Part shown: in pieces, positions 1 through 5,760 of the stretch | How the letters are laid out: each line of letters starts with the position of its first letter | Position numbering within the stretch: the first letter of the stretch is position 1 | Notes under the pieces: model-generated | Seen by the model: the letters and a program-made list of their open reading frames with translations, nothing else | Database searches by the model: none | Told to the model about the DNA's origin: nothing | Program-made: the position numbers and the translations under genes | Source of the DNA: Alphaproteobacteria bacterium | Lineage (GTDB): Bacteria > Pseudomonadota > Alphaproteobacteria > Rhizobiales > Beijerinckiaceae | Assembly (NCBI GenBank): GCA_009921785.1 | Contig: RFXE01000122.1 | Span: 1 to 5,760 of the forward strand | Reading direction: 5' to 3' | DNA: 5,760 bases

Positions 1-1393
1 TCCATGTCGATAGTGCTTTTGACTCCGGCGGGAACGGCTTGCGGGCAACAAATTTTCCGCGACCCGTTTTCGCTGACACCTTGCCATTTTCATAGACTGT
101 TTCGCCACGTGAAAGTGTCAGACGCGGCAGGCCTTTGAGTTTCTGTCCTTCGAACACATTGTAATCGATCACAGACACTTGCGTTGACGCCGACACAGTC
201 TTGGTCGCTTCCGGATCCCAAATCACGAGATCGGCATCAGCGCCCACAAGCACCGCACCTTTTTTCGGATAGAGATTGAGAATTTTTGCGATATTTGAAG
301 ACGTCACCGCGACGAATTCATTCATGGTGAGACGACCCGTTCCGACACCATGCGTCCATAGGACCGGCATACGATCTTCAAGACCGCCCGTGCCATTCGG
401 AATCTTTGTGAAATCGGTAAGACCAATTTCTTTTTGTTTTGTTGTGAACGCACAATGATCGGTGGCGACGACTTGCAGTGAGCCTGCTCGCAGACCATTC
501 CACAAATCTTCTTGATTCTTTTTATCGCGGAAGGGCGGCGACATGACACGCCGCGCCGCATGTACCCAATCCTTGTTCATGTATTCGCCTTCATCGAGCA
601 CGAGATGCTGAATGAGCGGCTCACCATAAACGCGCTTACCAAGCGCGCGTGCGCGTTGAATTGCTTCATGCGCTGGAATCGATGATGTGTGAACGATGTA
701 AAGCGGTACACCCGCAGCATCCGCCAGCATGATTGCGCGATTTGCTGCTTCGCCTTCCACTTCCGGTGGACGCGAATAAGCGTGACCTTCCGGTCCTGTG
801 ATGCCTTCAGCGAGAAGCTTCTGCTGGAGCGCGGCAACGACATCACCATTCTCAGCGTGAACAAGCGGCATGGCACCAAGCTCGGCGCAGCGGCGGAATG
901 ATGCGAACATCTCGTCATCATTCACCATCAGCGCGCCTTTATAGGCCATGAAATGTTTGAAGGTCGTTACGCCTTTGTTGACGACATCCGCCATATCCGC
1001 GCGCACCTGATCATTCCAATAAGTGATGCACATGTGATAGGAATAATCGGTCGCTGCTTTTGATGCGCGCGCATCCCAATCTTTCCACGCATCCATCAGA
1101 CGCTGGCCGTTGCCGGGGATACAGAAATCAACAACCATTGTCGTGCCGCCGGAGAGCGCAGCCTTTGTGCCGCTCTCATAATCATCAGCAGAATTCGTGC
1201 CCATGAACGGCATATCAAGATGTGTGTGCGGATCGATACCGCCCGGCATAATGAAACAGCCCGCAGCGTCAATCACCTTGTCGCCTTTGAGATCAGAACC
1301 AATGGCGGTGATGCTTTCACCTTCAATCAGCACATCGGCTTTATAGGTGCGATCAGCTGTAACGATGGTTCCGTTTTTGATCACTGTTGACAT
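1..1393 (-). CDS. hydA: Dihydropyrimidinase / D-hydantoinase-type cyclic amidohydrolase (3' end missing)
   Basis: It hydrolyses 5,6-dihydrouracil or dihydrothymine to the N-carbamoyl-beta-amino acid, the second step of reductive pyrimidine degradation, in the cytoplasm. I translated 464 residues from ATG 1393; the frame is still open at the left edge. Family members run to about 480 residues, so roughly 20 C-terminal residues are probably missing. The full set of binuclear zinc ligands is visible: H56 and H58 in GGIDPHTHLD, K152 (the lysine carboxylated in this family) in FMAYKG, H179 in VHAENGD, H235 in YIVHTSS and D312 in ATDHC. The substrate-binding segments SPPFRD (285-290) and PNGTGGLEDR (332-341) are also present. 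GGAGA at 1401-1405 lies 7 bases before the ATG and supports the start. It follows the ureidopropionase gene by 23 bases, so the two are probably cotranscribed. Sequence alone cannot exclude D-hydantoinase activity; the preA and rutR neighbours favour dihydropyrimidinase. No broken or missing catalytic residue was found. Confidence 0.95.
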   Translation of the reverse strand, partial: MSTVIKNGTIVTADRTYKADVLIEGESITAIGSDLKGDKVIDAAGCFIMPGGIDPHTHLDMPFMGTNSADDYESGTKAALSGGTTMVVDFCIPGNGQRLMDAWKDWDARASKAATDYSYHMCITYWNDQVRADMADVVNKGVTTFKHFMAYKGALMVNDDEMFASFRRCAELGAMPLVHAENGDVVAALQQKLLAEGITGPEGHAYSRPPEVEGEAANRAIMLADAAGVPLYIVHTSSIPAHEAIQRARALGKRVYGEPLIQHLVLDEGEYMNKDWVHAARRVMSPPFRDKKNQEDLWNGLRAGSLQVVATDHCAFTTKQKEIGLTDFTKIPNGTGGLEDRMPVLWTHGVGTGRLTMNEFVAVTSSNIAKILNLYPKKGAVLVGADADLVIWDPEATKTVSASTQVSVIDYNVFEGQKLKGLPRLTLSRGETVYENGKVSAKTGRGKFVARKPFPPESKALSTW

Positions 1394-1400
1394 GATGACT

Positions 1401-1405
1401 TCTCC
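1401..1405 (-). promoter_or_regulatory. Ribosome binding site of hydA
   Basis: On the minus strand the purine-rich run GAGGGAGAAG, with core GGAGA, precedes the hydA ATG by 7 bases. It lies in the 23-base gap after the upstream stop codon, so hydA has its own ribosome entry site and does not depend on translational coupling. Confidence 0.7.
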
Positions 1406-1416
1406 CTCTCGCGCGC

Positions 1417-2664
1417 TCAACCGATGACTTCGGCTTTTTCGAGCACCGCATGCATCAGCACATTGGTTCCCATAGTCGCCCATTCCTGGCTGATATCTTC
1501 CGCTTCATTATGGCTGATACCATCAACGCAGGGCGTGAAAATCATCGATGTAGGCGCAACGCGCGCAATGTAGCACGCATCATGGCCGGCACCCGAAACA
1601 ATATCGCGATGCGAATAGCCGAAATGTTTCGCAGCGCGCCGCACGGCTTCAACACAGTCTTTGTCGAAGGCCACAGGCTTGTAATAGAAAACCTGCTTCA
1701 TGTCGTAAGTGAGGCCGATCTTATCGGTGATCTCTTTCACGCCCTGAGCCAGTGCGGCGTCCATCTCGGACAGCGTTGCATCTTCCGGATGACGAAAATC
1801 AATCGTCATAAACACTTCGCCCGGAATTACATTGCGTGAATTCGGATAAGGATTGAGCATACCCACAGTCGCGACAGCATTGGGCGCGTGTTTCAAGCCG
1901 ATTGAATTCACAAGCTCGACAATGCGCGCGGCACCGAGCAGCGCATCTTTGCGGCGCGGCATAGGCGTTGAACCCGCATGACTTTCAAAGCCTATAAGCT
2001 TGATTTCATACCAACGTTGACCTTGGCCATGCGTGACGACGCCAACATCTTTGTGTTCAGCTTCGAGAATAGGACCTTGTTCAATATGCAATTCGAAAAA
2101 AGCATGAATGGGTCGGCCGCCCGTCGGCAAGTCGCCCTGATAGCCGATGCGCTTCAATTCATCGCCAAGCTTTTTGCCTTCACCATCTTCACGCGCATAG
2201 GCGAAGTCTTCCGTATAAACGCCTGCAAAAACACCTGACGAAATCATGGCTGGCGCGAAGCGTGAGCCTTCTTCATTCGTCCAATTGGCCACTTCTACCG
2301 GATGCTTGGTTTTGATTTTGAGATCATTCATCGAGCGTATGACTTCAAGTGCGCCCAAAACACCCAGCACACCGTCAAATTTGCCGCCTGTCGGTTGCGT
2401 GTCGAGATGGCTGCCCATCATCACCGGCGGCAAAGAATTGTCTGTGCCCGGCCGACGCGCAAACATATTGCCCATGCGGTCAACGGAAACCGTGCAGCCC
2501 GCCGCTTCGCACCATGCGGTGAAGAGCTCACGACCCTGTTTATCGAGATCGGTCAAAGTGAGACGCTTGCAGCCGCCCTTCGGCGTACCGCCGATTTTGG
2601 CCATCTCCATGAGCGTGTCCCAGAGCCGCGCGCCATCGATCCGATAATTCGACAAGTCAGCCAT
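1417..2664 (-). CDS. Zn-dependent hydrolase, probable beta-ureidopropionase (N-carbamoyl-beta-alanine amidohydrolase), M20/hydantoinase-carbamoylase family
   Basis: It is predicted to split N-carbamoyl-beta-alanine into beta-alanine, CO2 and ammonia, the third step of reductive pyrimidine degradation. From ATG 2664 the protein has 415 residues, normal for the family. The dinuclear metal ligands are visible: H86 (GSHLD), D97 (KFDG), E132 (WTNEEG, with E131 as likely general base), H193 (ELHIEQG) and H385 (GISHNEAE). H229 (ESHAGSTPM), in the dimerisation domain, and R291 (DFRHP) fit the residues that complete the site and bind the substrate carboxylate in characterised relatives. A TTG at 2685 would add seven residues, but the ATG gives an N-terminus (MADLSNYRIDG) like family members and sits behind a G-rich stretch. 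It is first in a minus-strand operon with hydA and divergent from rutR. The same family includes allantoate amidohydrolase and N-carbamoyl-L-amino-acid hydrolase (hyuC/amaB); the substrate is chosen from gene context, not from a diagnostic residue. Confidence 0.9.
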   Translation of the reverse strand: MADLSNYRIDGARLWDTLMEMAKIGGTPKGGCKRLTLTDLDKQGRELFTAWCEAAGCTVSVDRMGNMFARRPGTDNSLPPVMMGSHLDTQPTGGKFDGVLGVLGALEVIRSMNDLKIKTKHPVEVANWTNEEGSRFAPAMISSGVFAGVYTEDFAYAREDGEGKKLGDELKRIGYQGDLPTGGRPIHAFFELHIEQGPILEAEHKDVGVVTHGQGQRWYEIKLIGFESHAGSTPMPRRKDALLGAARIVELVNSIGLKHAPNAVATVGMLNPYPNSRNVIPGEVFMTIDFRHPEDATLSEMDAALAQGVKEITDKIGLTYDMKQVFYYKPVAFDKDCVEAVRRAAKHFGYSHRDIVSGAGHDACYIARVAPTSMIFTPCVDGISHNEAEDISQEWATMGTNVLMHAVLEKAEVIG

Positions 2665-2698
2665 ATCCCCACCCCGGCTTTTCAACGCGATAAAGTCA

Positions 2699-2728
2699 AC
2701 GCTATGATGGATTTGACCAAGTGGTCAA
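2699..2728 (-). promoter_or_regulatory. Possible promoter of the ureidopropionase-hydA operon, overlapping the RutR box
   Basis: Reading the minus strand, one arm of the operator supplies TTGACC (2728-2723), a good -35 hexamer. It is followed after 18 bases by TAGCGT (2704-2699), a weak -10 with T, A and final T matching. This is 35 bases from the ATG at 2664. A bound repressor would cover the -35. The -10 is poor and no start site was mapped, so this is an inference from spacing and sequence. Confidence 0.35.
2713..2728. promoter_or_regulatory. RutR operator (RutR box)
   Basis: The sequence is TTGACCA-AG-TGGTCAA, a perfect inverted repeat of two 7-base arms around a 2-base centre. It is identical to the established RutR consensus TTGACCAnnTGGTCAA described in Escherichia coli. 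It lies between the divergent ureidopropionase-hydA operon and rutR, 48 bases from the ureidopropionase ATG and 51 bases from the rutR ATG. The adjacent gene encodes a RutR homologue, so the assignment rests on both motif and context. The expected behaviour is repression in the absence of uracil or thymine and release when they bind. I found no second full copy in the window, only half-sites inside preA. Confidence 0.92.
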
Positions 2729-2742
2729 TTCACGTTTGTAAA
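2713..2742 (+). promoter_or_regulatory. Possible rutR promoter overlapping the RutR box
   Basis: On the plus strand the left operator arm gives TTGACC (2713-2718), and 18 bases later TGTAAA (2737-2742) matches four of six -10 positions. This lies 37 bases before the rutR ATG. The layout mirrors the minus-strand candidate and would make rutR autoregulated. It is inferred from sequence only. Confidence 0.35.
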
Positions 2743-2779
2743 ATTTCGTTGGTTCGTCACGGGTTCGAAACAGAAGACA

Positions 2780-3418
2780 ATGACCGATACCGCGCCACAC
2801 CCCCGACCGGCCCGTTCTGCCGGCCGCGAGCTCAAGGAAAAAGGCCTCTTCGAGGCCGCGCGGGCTGTTTTTGCCGAAGAGGGGTTTAAGGGCGCAACCA
2901 CGGCTGAAATTGCCCGGCGGGCCGGCGTCCCCAAAGCCAATCTCCATTATTACTTCCCAACCAAGGAAGCGCTCTACCGGGCAGTGACCGAGGAGATTCT
3001 GACCGATTGGCTCGCTGCCGCCTCGTCTTTTGACGAAAAAGACGACCCTAAAGAGGCTATAACCGCCTATATCGGCGCAAAAATGGATCTGGCGCGGGCC
3101 GACCCTCTCGGTTCACGAATCTGGGCCAGCGAGATTTTGCGTGGGGCGCCCGTCATTAAAGATTTTCTCGAAACCACGCTCGCCGAATGGATAGCCTCCC
3201 GCGAGGCCATCATGCGCCGCTGGATTGAGGCGGGAAAAATCCGTCCGCTCGAGCCCCGCTATTTCTTTTACATGATCTGGGCAACAACCCAGCATTACGC
3301 CGATTTCGAAGATCAGATCCGTGCGCTCAATGGCGGCGTGCCGCTCTCCGATGAGCAATTCCAAAAAGCCAAAGCACAAGTGGTGGATACGATTTTACAC
3401 GGCATCACGCCGCTTTGA
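2780..3418 (+). CDS. rutR: RutR-type TetR-family transcriptional regulator of pyrimidine utilisation
   Basis: This is a uracil/thymine-sensing DNA-binding repressor of the TetR family. At 212 residues it has the same length as my recollection of Escherichia coli RutR, and the two align from memory without visible gaps. The N-terminal helix-turn-helix covers roughly residues 38-62, with AEIARRAGVPKANLHYYFP as its core and KEALY following. The C-terminal ligand domain carries YMIWATTQHYADF (164-176), nearly identical to FMIWASTQHYADF of E. coli RutR, the block that includes the pyrimidine-contacting residues. EILRGAP (118-124) corresponds to EMLAGAP. The ATG at 2780 is the only good start: the frame is closed upstream by TGA at 2714, and no other start codon lies between. 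The Shine-Dalgarno is weak (AGAAG at 2773-2777), which would suit a low-abundance regulator. It is divergent from the genes it presumably controls, with its binding box in between. Its last 14 bases overlap the convergent membrane-protein gene. In alphaproteobacteria the equivalent regulator is sometimes called PydR. Confidence 0.93.
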   Translation: MTDTAPHPRPARSAGRELKEKGLFEAARAVFAEEGFKGATTAEIARRAGVPKANLHYYFPTKEALYRAVTEEILTDWLAAASSFDEKDDPKEAITAYIGAKMDLARADPLGSRIWASEILRGAPVIKDFLETTLAEWIASREAIMRRWIEAGKIRPLEPRYFFYMIWATTQHYADFEDQIRALNGGVPLSDEQFQKAKAQVVDTILHGITPL

Positions 3419-3944
3419 GCGATTCGGCTTTTGTTGAAAAAGCCCTAAGGCAGAGAAAACACAAAGGCGTTGCGATAGCCCAAGCGATGGCAAAAACGGT
3501 CATGGCATAGGTGAAGCTTGTGTGAAGCTCTGCTGCGCCAAGCTTTTCTCCCGCAATATAACTCAAAGGTCCGCCGAGAGCCCCGAAGATAACCTGAAAC
3601 CCTGTGCGCCCTGAAAGCCATGACAATGCGCCATCAGGCAAAGTGGCAAAGGCAAGCCAAAGCGCCAGAATCCACAAAGGCGGGAATGAGGCGGACGCTG
3701 TTGATCCGCGATAGGTAATCGCCCCGCTTTTCAACAAAAGGACTTCGATAACAATGCCCAAGACGACAATCGCAAGAATGGTCGCGCAAGACGAAACCCA
3801 TCGCCGATAATTTGACGTAAGGTGAAAAGCAAAAAGCGCCAATGCCGGACAGGCGCCAGCAAAATCAAGATTGTGCGCGCCTCCAAGAACTGCCGCAAAC
3901 CAGGCAAACTGAAAAAAGATAAAGGATAGAATTTTTCCGATCAT
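3405..3944 (-). CDS. DUF2878-like multi-pass inner membrane protein of unknown function
   Basis: A 179-residue, very hydrophobic protein with about six predicted membrane segments by eye, near residues 5-22, 28-42, 52-72, 88-108, 115-131 and 144-166. FQFAWFAAVLGGA (11-23), FPPLWILALWLAFATL (87-102) and GALGGPLSYIAGEKLGA (121-137) resemble the DUF2878 family. That resemblance is from memory of the family pattern, not from a search. The biochemical function is unknown. I chose ATG 3944 (MIGKIL), because the open frame continuing to 4049 adds a polar, unconserved-looking N-terminus. A possible ribosome site, AAGGA, lies about 15 bases upstream. The gene converges on rutR and overlaps its stop by 14 bases, and is divergent from the secreted-protein gene at 4078. 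DUF2878 genes elsewhere often sit near cyclopropane-fatty-acid-synthase-like and DUF1365 genes, but none is present here. Nothing ties it to pyrimidine degradation. Confidence 0.8.
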   Translation of the reverse strand: MIGKILSFIFFQFAWFAAVLGGAHNLDFAGACPALALFAFHLTSNYRRWVSSCATILAIVVLGIVIEVLLLKSGAITYRGSTASASFPPLWILALWLAFATLPDGALSWLSGRTGFQVIFGALGGPLSYIAGEKLGAAELHTSFTYAMTVFAIAWAIATPLCFLCLRAFSTKAESLKAA

Positions 3945-4077
3945 ACGTTCTTTTCGTCCTTCATCTTCCGTGCACAGGCAATAATTCTGATCTGACGAGG
4001 GACTGGTTCCGTAAATTTGCCACAAAACAGACACCTGTATGCACCGCATAAAAAGCGGTGATGGAGCAGATACGAAA
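3945..4077. other. Divergent intergenic region with a short hairpin
   Basis: These 133 bases separate the divergent DUF2878-like and secreted-protein genes and must hold both promoters. For the plus gene the best -35 I see is TTGCCA (4017-4022), but a -10 at good spacing is unconvincing: TATGCA at 4038 is only 15 bases away. No RutR box is present, so neither gene looks like part of the pyrimidine regulon. A perfect 6-base inverted repeat lies near the plus-gene start and is listed separately. Confidence 0.5.
4042..4060 (+). repeat. Inverted repeat (possible leader hairpin) before the secreted-protein gene
   Basis: CACCGC (4042-4047) and GCGGTG (4055-4060) are perfect complements around the 7-base loop ATAAAAA. 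The repeat ends two bases before a GGAG ribosome-site candidate (4063-4066) and 17 bases before the ATG at 4078. It could be an mRNA hairpin affecting translation or a small operator. No T-run follows, so it is not an intrinsic terminator. A 6-base repeat can also arise by chance. Confidence 0.4.
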
Positions 4078-4503
4078 ATGAACGTAGATCGGATGTTAGC
4101 GTATTTATCGGCGGCGGCTTTTGCGGCACCAATGATCTTTGCGCAAACCGTGACCGTCTATGCGACAAACATTGCCGCCGGTGAGCCGGTCAAAGGCGAA
4201 GCCATCAAATCTTATGTAGCGGGAAAAAGAATTTATCTCTCCGTTCCTCTCGGCGGAGAGATGCCACTCCATTACAAAGAAGAAGGCGTGGTTGATGGTT
4301 CAGGAGAAGCCATCGGCCTTGGAAAATTTCTTGTACCCAATGATCAAGGACGTTGGTGGGTGAAGGACGACAGTCTCTGCCAACAATGGCAAAGCTGGTA
4401 TGGTGGCAAAGTCTTCTGCTTTAAGCTTGAAAGTTTGCCGGGCGATAAACTCGTCTGGCGACGTGATGACGGCGAGGAAGGGATTGCGCGCATCGGCGAA
4501 TAG
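4078..4503 (+). CDS. Small predicted secreted/periplasmic protein, conserved hypothetical
   Basis: I do not recognise a named function. From ATG 4078 the protein has 141 residues. Residues 1-22 look like a Sec signal peptide: short charged start, hydrophobic run from about 6 to 22, and likely cleavage after IFA (20-22). The mature part has a motif order I associate with small exported proteins of alphaproteobacteria: KRIYLSVPLGGEMPLHY (50-66), a Gly-rich turn (74-82), GRWWV (91-95), LCQQWQSWYGGKVFCF (100-115) and LVWRRDDGEEGIARI (125-139). Two cysteines, C101 and C114, could form a disulfide. The pattern suggests a small beta-rich domain, but that is a guess. GGAG at 4063-4066 lies 11 bases before the start. 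An upstream ATG at 4039 in the same frame would put 13 mostly polar residues before the signal peptide and is less likely. The gene ends 9 bases before the convergent preA stop. It has no evident role in pyrimidine degradation. Confidence 0.75.
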   Translation: MNVDRMLAYLSAAAFAAPMIFAQTVTVYATNIAAGEPVKGEAIKSYVAGKRIYLSVPLGGEMPLHYKEEGVVDGSGEAIGLGKFLVPNDQGRWWVKDDSLCQQWQSWYGGKVFCFKLESLPGDKLVWRRDDGEEGIARIGE

Positions 4504-4512
4504 AGAGGACGC

Positions 4513-5760
4513 TTACTCCGCCGCTTTTGACGACGGATTATTGGGATGCGTCGTCCAATTCGCATAAGGCCTGCCATAGTCAAAGCCGGTGCGCGGATCA
4601 GTGCCTTTGGTTTGCGGCACCATCGTGATGCAGCTTTCCACCGGACAGACCACCGCGCAGAGATTGCAGCCTACGCATTCTTCTTCCTTCACTGTGAATT
4701 TGCGCTTGCCATCCACTTGATTGGTGATGGCTTGATGTGAAGTATCTTCGCACACCTGATGGCATCGACCGCATGAAATGCAAAGGTCCTGATCAATTGA
4801 GGCCTTCACGACGTAATTCAGATTGAGATATTGCCAGTCCGTGACTTTCGGCATGGCAAGGCCACGGAACTCTTCAATCGTGCGATAGCCCTTCTCATCC
4901 ATGAATTGCGAGAGGCCGGAAATCATCTCTTCAACAATTTTGAAGCCATAGGTCATCGCGGCGGTGCAGACCTGAACGGTACCGGCGCCCATCGCAATAA
5001 ACTCAGCAGCATCTTTCCAGGTTGTTATGCCGCCAATAGCTGAAATTGGTAGGCCTTGCGTTTCACGATCGCGTGCAATCTCGGCCACCATGTTCAACGC
5101 AATCGGTTTCACGGCAGGACCGCAATACCCACCATGTGTGCCTTGTCCATCAAGAACCGGCCATGGCGACATATGATCAAGATCGACCGACATGATCGAA
5201 GAAATTGTGTTGATGAGAGAGACGGCATCGGCACCGCCCTTTTTCGCGGCGCGCGCCGGATAACGAATATCAGTGATATTCGGTGTGAGCTTTACAATCA
5301 CCGGCATACGCGAATGTTGTTTGCACCAACGTGTGACCATTTCAATATATTCGGGCACCTGACCAACTGCCGAACCCATGCCGCGTTCGGACATACCATG
5401 CGGGCAACCGAAATTTAGTTCGATGCCATCGCACTCCGTCTCTTCGACTTGCTTCAGAATCGCTTTCCAATTCTCTTCTTCGCAAGGGACCATGAGTGAA
5501 ACGACAACGGCACGATCCGGCCAGTCTTTTTTGACTTGCTTAATTTCACGCAAATTCACTTCAAGCGGACGATCTGTAATCAATTCAATATTATTCAAAC
5601 CAATCAAACGGCGATCAGGACCATGAATCGCGCCATAGCGCGGACCCGACACATTGACGATGGGATCACCATCACCAAGCGTTTTCCAAACGACACCGCC
5701 CCATCCCGCTTTGAATGCACGTACGACATTATACTCTTTATCCGTTGGCGGCGCAGAGGC
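4513..5760 (-). CDS. preA: NAD-dependent dihydropyrimidine dehydrogenase subunit PreA (5' end missing)
   Basis: This is the catalytic subunit that reduces uracil or thymine to the 5,6-dihydro form, working with the FAD/Fe-S subunit PreT in the cytoplasm. The 415 visible residues begin ASAPPTDKEYNVVRAF at 5760, an internal FMN-barrel sequence, so the true start lies to the right; I estimate about 20 residues are missing. The GTG at 5652 is internal and should not be taken as the start. In the dihydroorotate-dehydrogenase-like barrel (numbered from 5760), ELNFGCPHGMSERGMG (114-129) holds the catalytic cysteine C119. K157 (KLTPN) and N184-T185 (INTIS) match flavin and substrate contacts of mammalian DPD. 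The C-terminus carries two 4Fe-4S motifs, CISCGRCHQVC (327-337) and CVGCNLCAVVCP (362-373), followed by a 40-residue tail. All key residues are intact. It lies on the same strand as the ureidopropionase-hydA pair but is separated from it by three genes, so it must have its own promoter, presumably ahead of an unseen preT. Confidence 0.96.
   Translation of the reverse strand, partial: ASAPPTDKEYNVVRAFKAGWGGVVWKTLGDGDPIVNVSGPRYGAIHGPDRRLIGLNNIELITDRPLEVNLREIKQVKKDWPDRAVVVSLMVPCEEENWKAILKQVEETECDGIELNFGCPHGMSERGMGSAVGQVPEYIEMVTRWCKQHSRMPVIVKLTPNITDIRYPARAAKKGGADAVSLINTISSIMSVDLDHMSPWPVLDGQGTHGGYCGPAVKPIALNMVAEIARDRETQGLPISAIGGITTWKDAAEFIAMGAGTVQVCTAAMTYGFKIVEEMISGLSQFMDEKGYRTIEEFRGLAMPKVTDWQYLNLNYVVKASIDQDLCISCGRCHQVCEDTSHQAITNQVDGKRKFTVKEEECVGCNLCAVVCPVESCITMVPQTKGTDPRTGFDYGRPYANWTTHPNNPSSKAAE

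Noticed and set aside
2751..2767. Direct repeat GGTTCG at 2751 and 2762 (11-base period) in the rutR leader, as a second operator
   Set aside because: It is a six-base direct repeat only, has no link to the palindromic RutR motif, and is easily expected by chance.
2302..2889. A 195-codon plus-strand open frame crossing the ureidopropionase start and the RutR box
   Set aside because: It is antisense to a well-supported gene, runs through the operator and into another frame of rutR, has low-complexity Arg/His/Ala-rich content and shows no recognisable family. It is a shadow frame.
3426..3444. GGCTTTT/AAAAGCC inverted repeat just after the rutR stop, considered as a rutR terminator
   Set aside because: The stem has only three G-C pairs, no T-run follows it on the plus strand, and it lies within the 3' coding part of the opposing gene. 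It is probably coincidental.
4039..4049. Longer start choices for both the secreted-protein gene (4039) and the membrane-protein gene (4049), which would make the two genes overlap
   Set aside because: Each extension adds polar residues before an obvious signal peptide or membrane segment. The ATGs at 4078 and 3944 give family-like N-termini and leave a normal promoter region.
5334..5369. TGACCA-type half-sites inside preA (near 5334 and 5364)
   Set aside because: Only one arm matches in each case; the second arm is absent and both lie in coding sequence. They are not convincing RutR sites.
5650..5652. GTG at 5652 as the start of preA
   Set aside because: The frame stays open to the window edge and encodes conserved PreA sequence upstream (ASAPPTDKEYN, GWGGVVWKTLG), so this codon is an internal valine.

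Overview
This window looks like part of a chromosome of an alphaproteobacterium, perhaps Hyphomicrobiales (Rhizobiales) or a relative. That placement rests on the type of pyrimidine-degradation enzymes, a RutR-type regulator next to reductive-pathway genes, moderate-to-high GC codon use, and a small secreted protein of a style I associate with rhizobial relatives. It is an inference, because there is no rRNA or other phylogenetic marker here. I see no tRNA, rRNA, CRISPR array, insertion sequence or phage gene.

Layout, left to right. At 1-1393 (minus) is hydA, dihydropyrimidinase, whose C-terminus runs off the left edge. At 1417-2664 (minus) is a Zn-dependent amidohydrolase, best read as beta-ureidopropionase (N-carbamoyl-beta-alanine amidohydrolase). 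It is transcribed just ahead of hydA, with 23 bases between them. A 115-base divergent intergenic region (2665-2779) holds a perfect 7+2+7 inverted repeat, TTGACCA-AG-TGGTCAA, identical to the known RutR box. At 2780-3418 (plus) is rutR, a 212-residue TetR-family uracil-sensing repressor. At 3405-3944 (minus) is a multi-pass membrane protein resembling DUF2878, converging on rutR with a 14-base overlap. At 4078-4503 (plus) is a small predicted secreted protein of unknown function. At 4513-5760 (minus) is preA, the FMN/4Fe-4S catalytic subunit of NAD-dependent dihydropyrimidine dehydrogenase; its first residues lie beyond the right edge.

Together the enzymes cover the three steps of reductive uracil/thymine degradation. 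PreA, with an unseen PreT partner, makes dihydrouracil or dihydrothymine. HydA opens the ring to N-carbamoyl-beta-alanine or its 2-methyl homologue. The amidohydrolase then releases beta-alanine (or beta-aminoisobutyrate), CO2 and ammonia. RutR sitting divergently on its own box most likely makes the amidohydrolase-hydA operon, and rutR itself, respond to uracil or thymine.

The two genes between rutR and preA have no evident link to the pathway. The window is compact: the longest stretch without a gene is about 130 bases. I find no undescribed system. The most informative points are the RutR operator, which also supplies possible -35 hexamers in both directions, and the interruption of the pathway cluster by two poorly characterised envelope genes.
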